7,236 nt of DNA from Planctomycetota bacterium (GTDB taxonomy: Bacteria > Planctomycetota > UBA11346), in contig SLQH01000211.1 of assembly GCA_007131555.1 (NCBI GenBank), positions 1-7,236 of the forward strand. The letters are read 5' to 3'. Of this stretch, positions 1 to 6,700 are shown in pieces. The position numbers and the translations under genes were made by a program. The notes under the pieces are model-generated. The model was not told the DNA's origin. It made no database searches and was given only the letters and a program-made list of their open reading frames with translations. Each line of letters starts with the position of its first letter. Positions within the stretch are counted from its first letter, which is position 1.

Positions 1-21
1 GGTTCGGCGAAAGCATGGCAT

Positions 22-61
22 CCACGCGGAGGCACGCGGGCCAAGGCCCGGTGCTCCGTGG
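22..61. repeat. GC-rich imperfect inverted repeat
   Basis: The arms read inward as CCAC (22-25), GGAG (28-31), CAC (33-35) and CGGG (37-40). They pair with CCCG (47-50), GTG (51-53), CTCC (54-57) and GTGG (58-61). That gives about 15 base pairs, with a GC bulge at 26-27 and single G bulges at 32 and 36, and a CCAAGG apex. No T-run follows on either side, so it does not look like a standard intrinsic terminator. High GC content makes chance pairing easier, and the stretch may lie inside a gene fragment that enters from the left. Confidence 0.4.
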
Positions 62-96
62 TGGGTTTGCGGCGGGCGGCGGTTTGGGGCAAGTTA

Positions 97-117
97 GCCT
101 AAAAACGGCAGTTAGGC
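97..117. repeat. Short inverted repeat GCCTAA/TTAGGC
   Basis: Six-base perfect arms, GCCTAA at 97-102 and TTAGGC at 112-117, enclose nine bases. The TAA of the plus-strand edge frame sits inside the left arm. Read on the plus strand, the hairpin is followed by GATTGACTTTTGG, only a weak T-rich tail. It could be a poor terminator for a gene ending at 102, or an operator. Arms this short can arise by chance. Confidence 0.3.
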
Positions 118-152
118 GATTGACTTTTGGCCTTATGGTGGCTATTCAAGCG

Positions 153-210
153 GATATATGCTTACAGAATCGGTTCACCTTCTGGGTGAAAGCCCGAATC
201 TGTCTATATC
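153..210. repeat. Long interrupted hairpin, candidate structured RNA or terminator-like element
   Basis: Three nested helices are visible. The inner one is TTCACC (174-179) with GGTGAA (185-190), around a TTCTG loop. The middle one is ACAGAATCGG (164-173) with CCGAATCTGT (194-203); it has one A-A mismatch and is separated from the inner helix by an AGC bulge at 191-193. The outer one is GATATA (153-158) with TATATC (205-210). That gives 21 Watson-Crick pairs within 58 bases, in a part of the window that is not GC-rich. No uridine run follows on either strand, which argues against a classic intrinsic terminator. It lies about 100 bases past the ygiQ stop codon, so it could end or stabilise that transcript, lead a gene lying further left, or be an independent RNA. 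I recognise no known riboswitch or RNA family. Confidence 0.5.
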
Positions 211-309
211 GTCTTGCACAGCAACCCTATAGCCTCCAGCCGGATTGAGACCGCTGCGTCGCCTGGCTTGGCCTTTTCGGTCCCGATTCCGCCGACATTC
301 TCCCTATAG

Positions 310-2016
310 CTACGGCTTCCTGCCGGAGCCCGGTCGCTGGCGGTTCATGGTCCGTTTGATGGTGCCGCTGGTGGCGGGGTCGCAGATGTCGACTGCTTGG
401 CCGCTGCGTGGATCCACGCCGCTGACATGCATGGCGGTGGCCTCGGTGCCGGGGCTGGGCGTGAAGGCCTGGATGAGGTCGGTGTTGAGACGGGCCGCAC
501 CCAGACGGGTGGCGGCGCTGGCACCGGAGGCCCGACTGTCACCGGGATGTCCGGCGATCAGGTAGGGGATCAGCGGTGGGCTGCGTCCGGGCAGGCGGCG
601 GCAGCGGGCCAGGAAGTCGAGGCAGACCTGCCAGGCCGGTTTGCGCATCAGATGCAGGACCCGGTCGTCGGCATGTTCGGGGGCGAATTTGAGGCGTCCC
701 GGGCAGTGTCGACCAAGCAGGGCCTGGAGGACCGGATCGGGATCGCGCAGCAGCAGGTCATGGCGCAGGCCGGACTGGACGAAGACGTGTCGTACGGTCG
801 GCAACGCCGCGATGGCGTTGAGCAGCTCAACCAGGGCCTGACCATTGCCGCGTAGTTGGGGGCAGGGCGTGGGCCATAGACAGTCGCGATCGGCACAGGC
901 ACCCTGACCCGTGTGCCAGCGCGGACAGCTATAGCCGTACATGTTGGCGGTGGGGCCACCAACATCGTCGATGGTGCCGGTGAAGCCGGGGTCGGTGCTC
1001 AGGCGCTGGGCCTCGGCGACCAGGCTGGCAGGGCTGCGCGAGGACACGATGCGGCCCTGATGGGCGCTGATGGCGCAAAAGGCACAGGATCCGGCACAGC
1101 CGCGATGGGCGGTCATCGACCAGCGCACGGTGGCCAGGGCCGGTACCCCCAAGGCGCTATGGGCCGGATGTTCGCGGCGGGTGAAGGGCAGGGCGTAGAC
1201 CGCATCCAGGGCGGCGGTATCCAGGGGCAGGGCTGGCGGCTGCTGGACGATGCGACACCAGCCTTGATCCTGGACCAGGGGTCGGCCGCGGTAGGGGTCC
1301 TGGTGGCGCCGGATGATCTCGGCGGCCTCGGCAAAGCGTTGGCGATCGCCCTGGATGCTGTCCCAGCCCGGCAGGTCCAGGGCGGCGGTCGCGGATTCAT
1401 CACGGCCCAGCCGGCGACAGGTGCCTGGGGTCGGCGGCAGGCAGCCCAGGTCATGGCCAGCCGCGAGATGTCGGGCGATGGTGACGATGGTCTGTTCAGC
1501 CATGCCGTAGACCAGCAGGTCGGCTTTGCTGTCGGCGAGGAGGCTGCGGCGCAGGGTCTGTTGCAGGCAGTCAAAATGGATGAAGCGGCGCAGGCTGGCT
1601 TCAATCCCGCCGATGATCAGGGCCAGGCCGGGAAAGACCTGACGGCACATGCTGCTATAGGCGATGGTGGCCCGGTCGGGTCGCCGCCGGGGCTGGCCGC
1701 CAGGGCTGTAGCGATCTTCACGGCGGCGCTTGCCGCTGGGCGTGTAGTGGTTGATCAGGGAATCAAGGGTGCCGGCGCTGATCCCGACACACAGCCTGGG
1801 TCGACCCATTGCCAACAGGTCTTCGGCCTGTTGTGGTTGGGCCACCACGCCGACTCGCAGGCCTTCAGCGGCCAGGACCCGAGCGATGATGGCGATGCCG
1901 AAGGCGGGGTGATCGACGTAGGCGTCTCCGCTGACCAGCAGGACATCCAGTTCGTCCCAGCCGTACCAGTCGCCCATTTCGGCACGGGTCATCGGCAGGG
2001 GCCGTGATGCGGACAC
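310..2016 (-). CDS. ygiQ: YgiQ family radical SAM protein (UPF0313)
   Basis: This encodes a 568-residue predicted cytosolic radical SAM enzyme of the YgiQ/UPF0313 family, whose reaction is not established. The N-terminal domain opens with the family signature around residues 6-40, including LPMTRAEM, GWDELDVLLVSGDAYVDHP and FG. The radical SAM core has the CxxxCxxC cluster ligands at C307, C311 and C314 (CAGSCAFC), which would hold the [4Fe-4S] cluster that cleaves S-adenosylmethionine. A second family-typical group of cysteines lies at C364, C374, C379 and C385, after the PTANMYG motif. Further conserved blocks are KFAPEH near 443 and LIPYLIAGHPG near 482. The E. coli protein is much longer at the C-terminus; this one stops soon after the GVDP segment (533-536), so most of the C-terminal extension is absent. 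The GTG start at 2016 keeps the conserved LPM residues; an internal ATG at 1992 would lose part of them. No good ribosome binding site precedes it, but the small upstream gene ends only 8 bases away, which suggests translational coupling. Family call firm; exact start less so. Confidence 0.93.
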   Translation of the reverse strand: MSASRPLPMTRAEMGDWYGWDELDVLLVSGDAYVDHPAFGIAIIARVLAAEGLRVGVVAQPQQAEDLLAMGRPRLCVGISAGTLDSLINHYTPSGKRRREDRYSPGGQPRRRPDRATIAYSSMCRQVFPGLALIIGGIEASLRRFIHFDCLQQTLRRSLLADSKADLLVYGMAEQTIVTIARHLAAGHDLGCLPPTPGTCRRLGRDESATAALDLPGWDSIQGDRQRFAEAAEIIRRHQDPYRGRPLVQDQGWCRIVQQPPALPLDTAALDAVYALPFTRREHPAHSALGVPALATVRWSMTAHRGCAGSCAFCAISAHQGRIVSSRSPASLVAEAQRLSTDPGFTGTIDDVGGPTANMYGYSCPRWHTGQGACADRDCLWPTPCPQLRGNGQALVELLNAIAALPTVRHVFVQSGLRHDLLLRDPDPVLQALLGRHCPGRLKFAPEHADDRVLHLMRKPAWQVCLDFLARCRRLPGRSPPLIPYLIAGHPGDSRASGASAATRLGAARLNTDLIQAFTPSPGTEATAMHVSGVDPRSGQAVDICDPATSGTIKRTMNRQRPGSGRKP

Positions 2017-2024
2017 GGTGTTGA

Positions 2025-2252
2025 TCAGGAGGTCGCCAGATGATCGCGCAGGCGCTTGGCCAGGTCATCAGGCAAGAGATGGTAGGTGAACAGGACTTCC
2101 GGATTGAAACCGACCGCCACCAGATCATCCATGCCTTCGGCATAGATCCGTTCCTTCTCGGCCTCACTGACGGCAGCCTCCAGGCGGGTCCGTAAGGATT
2201 CGACGAAATCGGCGATCAGGTCATGGGTGTCGCGCGGATCGAAGTGGCTCAT
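2025..2252 (-). CDS. Small protein of unknown function, co-transcribed with ygiQ
   Basis: This encodes a 75-residue protein that I do not recognise. The start is the ATG at 2252 (MSHFDPRDTHD), chosen because a strong GGGGAGAG ribosome binding site lies just before it; the longer frame up to 2309 lacks one. The sequence is charged and looks mostly helical: an amphipathic N-terminal stretch (about residues 9-38, IADFVESLRTRLEAAVSEAE), a GMDDLVAVGFNPEVLFTYHLLPDDL middle (40-64), and a basic-acidic C-terminal helix. There is no signal peptide, membrane segment or cysteine, so it is probably cytosolic. It ends 8 bases before the GTG of the YgiQ-like gene, so the two are almost certainly one operon and may be translationally coupled. 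A role in binding or regulating YgiQ is only inference. That it is a real gene is well supported by its start context and spacing. Confidence 0.75.
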   Translation of the reverse strand: MSHFDPRDTHDLIADFVESLRTRLEAAVSEAEKERIYAEGMDDLVAVGFNPEVLFTYHLLPDDLAKRLRDHLATS

Positions 2253-2255
2253 GGA

Positions 2256-2263
2256 CTCTCCCC
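2256..2263 (-). promoter_or_regulatory. Ribosome binding site for the 75-residue protein
   Basis: On the minus strand GGGGAGAG precedes the ATG at 2252. The GGAG core ends five bases before the start codon. This decides the start against the upstream in-frame ATG at 2309. Confidence 0.75.
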
Positions 2264-2304
2264 AGACGAGCGCTAGGAGCCTGTAAGGGATGGCGATCGA
2301 GCCT

Positions 2305-2320
2305 AACATAAGTGCATGTT
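2305..2320. repeat. Inverted repeat AACAT-N6-ATGTT, possible operator
   Basis: Perfect five-base arms, AACAT (2305-2309) and ATGTT (2316-2320), enclose six bases. One base further out, CC and GG also pair (2302-2303 with 2322-2323). It lies about 55-70 bases upstream of the small gene that starts at 2252, where an operator could sit. I found no convincing -35/-10 pair beside it, and it does not match a LexA box. Chance is a real alternative. Confidence 0.3.
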
Positions 2321-2391
2321 CGGCGCAATCGCGGCCGAAAAGGCCACACCAGGTGACCTGTCAGCCCATCGCTTACAAGCTCGCAGACAAT

Positions 2392-2414
2392 GATCGCCTG
2401 TCGGACAGGCGGTC
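2392..2414 (-). terminator. Hairpin just downstream of the ketosynthase gene, possible terminator
   Basis: The core CGCCTGTCGGACAGGCG (2395-2411) is a perfect eight-base inverted repeat around one central base. Adding GAT/GTC at the edges makes an eleven-base arm with one G-T wobble. It begins 17 bases past the stop codon at 2432, the expected place for a terminator. However, no T-run follows on the minus strand (the next bases read ATTGTCTGCG). It could be a Rho-assisted terminator, an RNA-stabilising hairpin or a protein-binding palindrome. Confidence 0.4.
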
Positions 2415-2431
2415 AAGCGTGGCGGAGACGA

Positions 2432-3436
2432 TCATCCACGCTGCAGGGCCACTGCGGCGACATGGCCGCCAAAGCCCAGGCTGATCTTCCACAGCCGCTG
2501 GGCGGAACTGTTGAGGGCGGCGGCCAGTTCCACCGCGCCGCTGGCCCCAAGGCAGTGGCCGATGGCCGGTTTGCACAGCCAACGAGGGGCCTTGGCCCAG
2601 GGTCCATCGTCAAGGCCGGCCTGCTCGAAGGCGTCTCCGTTGCGGGTCCCGGTGGCATGGGGGATGATGAGATCAGGCTCAGGGACCAAGGACCACAGGC
2701 GCTCCAGGCACTGTCGCAGTACGGCTCGGTCTTGACATTCGGTGGGATGTGAGGCGTCACCGAGGCGGACCCCGCCGACCAGGCGCCACGGCCCCGGCTG
2801 GGTGCTGAGCACCAGCAACCCGGCCCCTTCAGCCGGAGCGAAGCCGGTGGGATGGCCGGCAAAGGCCTGGGGAGCCTGCGAGCAGCGCACGCCCATGCGG
2901 TCAAAACCGGCCAACAGCAGGCCTTGCAAGCTGGCATCAACGGCTCCGGCCAGCGCCACGCCGCCACAGCGGTCGATGTGGTCAGCAGCGTTGATGATGC
3001 CGTAGAGTCCGGTTGAACAGGCGGCCACGGTGGCCAGGGGCTGGATCAGGCGCAGGCCCAGGGCCCGGGCCAGGCGGAGCGGAAAGGCTCCGGGCAGGGC
3101 CTCGGTCACCGCGTGGGGATGGAGTCGGTCGGCGGCCAGCAAGGCGGCGCTGTCACCCTTGCTGGGGCAGACCGCGATCATCGGCCAGGGTTCCTGCTCG
3201 CCGGTGCTCAGCGCCCTGAGATCAAGTCCGGACGCCGCCTGACAGGCCAGGGCCAGGGTCCGACCAGGCCCCTGGTCGGCAAGTCCTGGCACCTGCCCGC
3301 ACCAGCCGTGGTGCGGATCATCACGGAGTCGACAATGGCCGCTGGCGCAAGCCGCAGCGGTGGCGGCGCTGTCCCCGGCACAGGAGACTGCCGACCAGCC
3401 ATGGACCCAGACCTGATACCGACGATTGTCTGTCAC
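2432..3436 (-). CDS. Compact beta-ketoacyl-ACP synthase family protein
   Basis: This is predicted to be a thiolase-fold condensing enzyme that joins an acyl group to malonyl-ACP, as in fatty-acid or polyketide chain elongation; the substrate is unknown. With the start used here it has 334 residues. The fold begins at about residue 9 (VWVHGWSAVSCAGD). The nucleophile is C140 in VAACSTGLYG. The two catalytic histidines are H260 in HATGTRNGD, where the family usually has HGTGT, and H294 in KPAIGHCLGASGAVE, with the conserved K289. GFAPAEGAGLLVL (about 197-209) and SLGFGGHVAAV near the end are also family-typical. The nucleophile is Cys rather than Gln, so this should not be a chain-length factor. 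The protein is shorter than the usual 400-420 residues, mostly before the nucleophile and between Cys and the first His. The start is uncertain. GTG at 3436 has a weak GGAA about nine bases upstream, and GTG at 3442 or ATG at 3589 are possible, but the extra N-terminal residues fit no part of the fold. No ACP gene is adjacent, so the pathway cannot be named. Confidence 0.88.
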   Translation of the reverse strand: MTDNRRYQVWVHGWSAVSCAGDSAATAAACASGHCRLRDDPHHGWCGQVPGLADQGPGRTLALACQAASGLDLRALSTGEQEPWPMIAVCPSKGDSAALLAADRLHPHAVTEALPGAFPLRLARALGLRLIQPLATVAACSTGLYGIINAADHIDRCGGVALAGAVDASLQGLLLAGFDRMGVRCSQAPQAFAGHPTGFAPAEGAGLLVLSTQPGPWRLVGGVRLGDASHPTECQDRAVLRQCLERLWSLVPEPDLIIPHATGTRNGDAFEQAGLDDGPWAKAPRWLCKPAIGHCLGASGAVELAAALNSSAQRLWKISLGFGGHVAAVALQRG

Positions 3437-3578
3437 GGCCACTATTTCCGGTCCCAGGTGGCTTAGGCAATCGCTAATGCGAGGACGCTTTGACAGGCCT
3501 GACAGTGGTGACGGCCGCGTTGCAGTCGTCACGATCGTAGGGCTGTACGCCGGCCTTGCATTGTCGCAGATCAGCGTA

Positions 3579-3594
3579 TCTTGAGTCATCAAGA
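3579..3594. repeat. Inverted repeat TCTTGA-N4-TCAAGA, possible operator
   Basis: Perfect six-base arms (3579-3584 and 3589-3594) flank GTCA. The repeat lies in the region between two divergent genes, about 145 bases upstream of the ketosynthase start and about 120 upstream of the surface-protein start. Such a site could bind a dimeric regulator of one or both genes. If the ketosynthase really began at the ATG at 3589, the repeat would overlap its start. Confidence 0.3.
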
Positions 3595-3626
3595 GCCACA
3601 GCGTCACAGCGCCCAGGAAGGGGTTG

Positions 3627-3659
3627 TTGACAGGCAGCACAGCGCTGCTCTACGCGTAG
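3627..3659 (+). promoter_or_regulatory. Possible promoter with overlapping palindromes, upstream of the surface-protein gene
   Basis: A perfect TTGACA -35 hexamer stands at 3627-3632. Sixteen bases later a weak -10, TCTACG (3649-3654), follows a TG at 3646-3647 as in an extended -10. Two palindromes overlap the core: CAGCGCTG (3640-3647) and CTACGCGTAG (3650-3659). The -10 match is only three of six, so this is suggestive. A repressor bound to the ten-base palindrome would cover the -10. The surface-protein start lies about 55 bases downstream, which leaves a plausible short leader. Confidence 0.35.
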
Positions 3660-3698
3660 TGCTTATGTTGTACAGGCTCTCAGACATACACGGCAAAC

Positions 3699-3703
3699 GG
3701 AGG
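3699..3703 (+). promoter_or_regulatory. Ribosome binding site GGAGG for the surface-protein gene
   Basis: GGAGG lies nine bases before the ATG at 3713. That ATG opens directly into a hydrophobic signal peptide. Together these set the start and exclude the 44-codon in-frame extension back to the TTG at 3581. Confidence 0.85.
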
Positions 3704-3712
3704 TCGCAGATC

Positions 3713-6700
3713 ATGCGCGCATTCATTTCTCTTCCCCTTCTCCTGTTGTGCTGGTTCCAGGTCCACTGTGCTCTGCTCAGTGGTGAGGATAGCCCGTACG
3801 TCATCCATGATCTGATAACGGAGATATGGGACCAGGTTCCCGAGGTCTCTGACTGGAACAATGTCTACGTCCATCAGTATTCCATGGATGCTGACGGCAT
3901 AGTGTATCTGGTGGTTACAGATGGTGGGCGTTTTTGGGATGACGGACACGAGCAAAACGAAGAGCCCACCGAGATCGCGTTGCTTGGCCGCGACTACAGC
4001 GGCCATTGGGATAACCGTGGATGGCCTGATGAGATGGAAGAGGGCCGATTTGCCCTTGCCAACATTCTTGAGAGTGGTGAGGATTGGTATGGTGTGCATG
4101 TTGATTTGGTAGCCGGTCGATCCGGGCCGGTGTTGGTGTTCTTCGATGGGGGATCTGGTTTCCCTACCGTGGTGCCCCATGACGGGGACTGGGCGTTTGG
4201 CAATGTCCTGCTGGGGGAGCCAGATGTTCCCATGACCATATGGGGTGGTGATTGGGGCGCACCGCTATTGGCCGGTATGCGCTGGGATGACCCGATTCGG
4301 GGCATCCTGGTGGAGACCAGTGAGGAAGGAGCCGGACTGATCAATGTCTCTCTCGACTACGATGAGAGCCTCTATGGCGCATTCGCTGATCACGGCTTTG
4401 TCATTGATTCGGTGTCTCGCCATGAGGGTGTCGATTATATCGCCGGATTCATCGTGGCGGGGACCTTCTTTGATGGGGACGACTTGTTGCCAGAGATAGA
4501 GCCGGACGCCTTCGATCACTTCTTTGCCGTGCTTGATGGTAGTCACAGCGGCGTGGCCCTGATTCCAGAATTGCCGGAGACGGTGTCGTGGGAGGTTGAT
4601 GGCACGACAGTCACAGCAGGCAGCGATGACTTTGAGGTTGATTATGTCTTCGCCGTTCCTCAAGGCTTGGTGCTGGTGATCGAGTATGAGAACGGAGACG
4701 ATGATTTACTGGCTTCGTTTCTGTATCCCTTGGACAATGAGGGGCAGCTAGGCGATCCTGTGCGATTGGGAGAGGACTTGGACATCGAAGTGCGCGGGGT
4801 GACGTCGGTCGGCACCCTCTATGGTGTGTACACCCCCCATGATGACTCGGGCATCGAGCGGACCGGCGTCATCATTGACATCAGTGATCCCCAGGATCCC
4901 CAGTTGAGCTTTGGTCAGACTCTGTTGCCGGAAGGTCTTCAAGAATGGAGGACGTTCATGTCTGGTACCGAAGACGGCAGTGTCATTCTGGCCAATTGGG
5001 GACGAGAGCTGGTTGTCGAACGGGCCGAGGTATCGATCAGCGCCGATGACGGTACGACCTTGGTCCAAGATGGTGAACCGATCACCGTGACCCTGGAGCG
5101 GCATGATACGGCGATGCTGGGGCTGAAGGTCAACCTGCACGTGCCCGATGGCGTGTCGCTCGACACCACGCCCGACTGGCTTGGTTCGGTCGGCTCAAAT
5201 GTGTATGAAATCGTCTTTCCGTCCTCATGGCTGAATCCAGACGGCAAGACCCGTACTATAGCGTTGAGTTATGAAAGCGGTGCCGGAACCCGTGATATCA
5301 CCATCCAGCCCCCGCCTGCCGAATGGGCATGGTCAGCCATGTATGGCTATCGACCCAAGACTGGAGACGACACCGTGACCGTGACCCTGGAGGCCATTGA
5401 GCCGACTCCGGTTCTCAGCGTCGAACAGGAGTTTACCAACCAGTCGCCGGTTGAGGTGACGATCACCTTCTCGGAGCCGGTCTATGGTTTTGATCCGGCG
5501 GCACCGGGCAAGTTGGACTTGGTCAATGCGACCGTTGCATCGCATGATGTGCCAGATGGTCTGTTCGAGAGCTGGACCTTCGAAATCAGCCCGGAGGAGG
5601 AAGGCTCCGTGAGCGTACAGGTGCTCGCAGGCGCTACCACCAACGCAGGCGATATCGCATCGGTTGCCTCGAATGTCTTGACCTTCGTGTATGATACCAC
5701 CCCGCCCCCCCAGCCGACGCCACCCATGCTTGAGGATGCAAGCGATAGCGGAACAAAGGGTGATGGCGTCACCAACGTCACCCAGCCGGAGATCATCGGG
5801 ACCGTTGAGGAGCATGCGACGGCCATTCTGTTGATTGGTGAGACGCAAGAGGAGGTGGTTGCCGGAGCCGATGGTCATTATTCGTTTACGTTCTCGGATC
5901 CCTTGGCCGATGGCGAGTATATTCTCAGGGTAAGGGCACGTGATCGGGCTGGCAATATTTCTGAGGAGTGGTCTGATCCCTTTATGTTGACCATCAAGAC
6001 CAGCACCGTCACCCCAACCCTGGCTTTGCATCCCGACAGCGACAGTGGCCAACGTGATGATGATGGTATCACCAATGTCACCGAACCGACGGTGAGGGGT
6101 ACCGCTGAGACGGGTGCTTCGCTGAGCCTGCTAGTGGTGGAGACTGGCGATCAGTACCCTGTTCCCAACGTCGTTGAGGGCACGTGGAGCCTTGACCTGA
6201 ATGAGTTCGCCGCCGACGGCGACTACACCCTGCGGGCCACCGCTACCGACCTTGCCGCCAACAGCGCCCAGGCCGAGATCACCATCACCATTGATACCGA
6301 GCAGCCGACCTTGAGCCATGCTGCTGATGGCAGCCTGACTGATGAGCATCCGTCTTTCACCCTGGTGGCCAGCGAGGCCTTGTACGGTCTGGTGGCAGGG
6401 GTCTTGACCATGGAGGATGCCGACGCCCAGCCGGTGGCCTTTTCAGTGAGCAGCGGCGAGGACGGTGATACCGAGTTTGTGGTGACTGCTACTGAAGCCC
6501 CATCTGTTGCCGGTCTGGTGACCTTGACGGTTGTCTCGCCAGGTGATGTGACTGATCTGGCCGGGAACGAACTGGCCGCGCCCTTGGCCTTCACCCTCAT
6601 TTACGATGCCGATCCGGTAGAACTGGTCATCACTCCGGATGACGCTGAGCGCACCAATACTAATGAGACGACAGTCACCTTCACCTTCTCGGAAACGGTT

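Larger units (their letters stand above)
1..309. other. Left flank without an identifiable gene, rich in inverted repeats
   Basis: This stretch lies downstream of the minus-strand ygiQ-like gene. I recognise no protein in any frame. Two short open frames touch the left edge and could be gene fragments. A plus-strand frame runs from base 1 to a TAA at 100-102 (33 codons, ending WGKLA). A minus-strand frame starts at a TTG at 92 and runs off the left edge (beginning LPQTAARRKPTTEH if read literally). Neither has a convincing ribosome binding site or a recognisable motif. A 77-codon frame at 15-248 is likewise unsupported. Three inverted repeats lie in the first 211 bases and are listed separately. 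From about 100 to 235 the DNA is noticeably more AT-rich than ygiQ, as expected of intergenic sequence. From 212 to 309 I see only a 9-base direct repeat, CCCTATAGC, at 225-233 and 302-310. Confidence 0.6.

Noticed and set aside
1..61. Group II intron domain V/VI end or tmRNA/tRNA T-arm, suggested by the initial GGTTCG
   Set aside because: No domain V partner sequence, catalytic triad, T-loop consensus or tag-peptide frame is visible; the resemblance rests on five or six bases at the window edge.
97..117. Integron attC core sites (GTTAGGC matches GTTRRRY)
   Set aside because: Only one core matches exactly. The neighbouring GTTAGCC fails the pattern, and no partner RYYYAAC lies upstream at the right distance, so an attC site is not supported.
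388..560. Frameshift in the C-terminal part of the YgiQ-like gene, suggested by divergent sequence after HPG
   Set aside because: The spacing between HPG and the TPSPGTEAT block is as expected for the family and both blocks are in the same frame, so plain divergence explains it.
245..855. Overlapping plus-strand frames over the end of ygiQ
   Set aside because: They are antisense to well-matched radical SAM sequence, with no motif or start signal of their own.
913..2007. Long plus-strand open frame of 364 codons opposite the ygiQ-like gene
   Set aside because: It is Gly/Ala-rich without recognisable motifs and has no ribosome binding site. It is the antisense shadow expected of a GC-rich gene, while the minus-strand frame carries clear YgiQ motifs.
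2253..2309. 19-codon N-terminal extension of the 75-residue protein
   Set aside because: The ATG at 2309 has no ribosome binding site, whereas GGGGAGAG stands directly before the ATG at 2252.
3490..3518. Promoter from the TTGACA at 3490-3495
   Set aside because: No -10-like hexamer stands 15-19 bases downstream; that stretch is GC-rich (GGCCGC). The direct repeat TGACAG-N3-TGACAG here is too short to interpret.
3581..3712. 44-codon N-terminal extension of the surface protein from a TTG start
   Set aside because: The ATG at 3713 has a well-spaced GGAGG and begins a signal peptide; the extension would bury the signal peptide inside the protein.
3713..3772. Lipoprotein signal peptide with C19 as lipidation site
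   Set aside because: The residues before C19 are QVH, which do not fit the lipobox; ordinary signal peptidase I cleavage is more likely.
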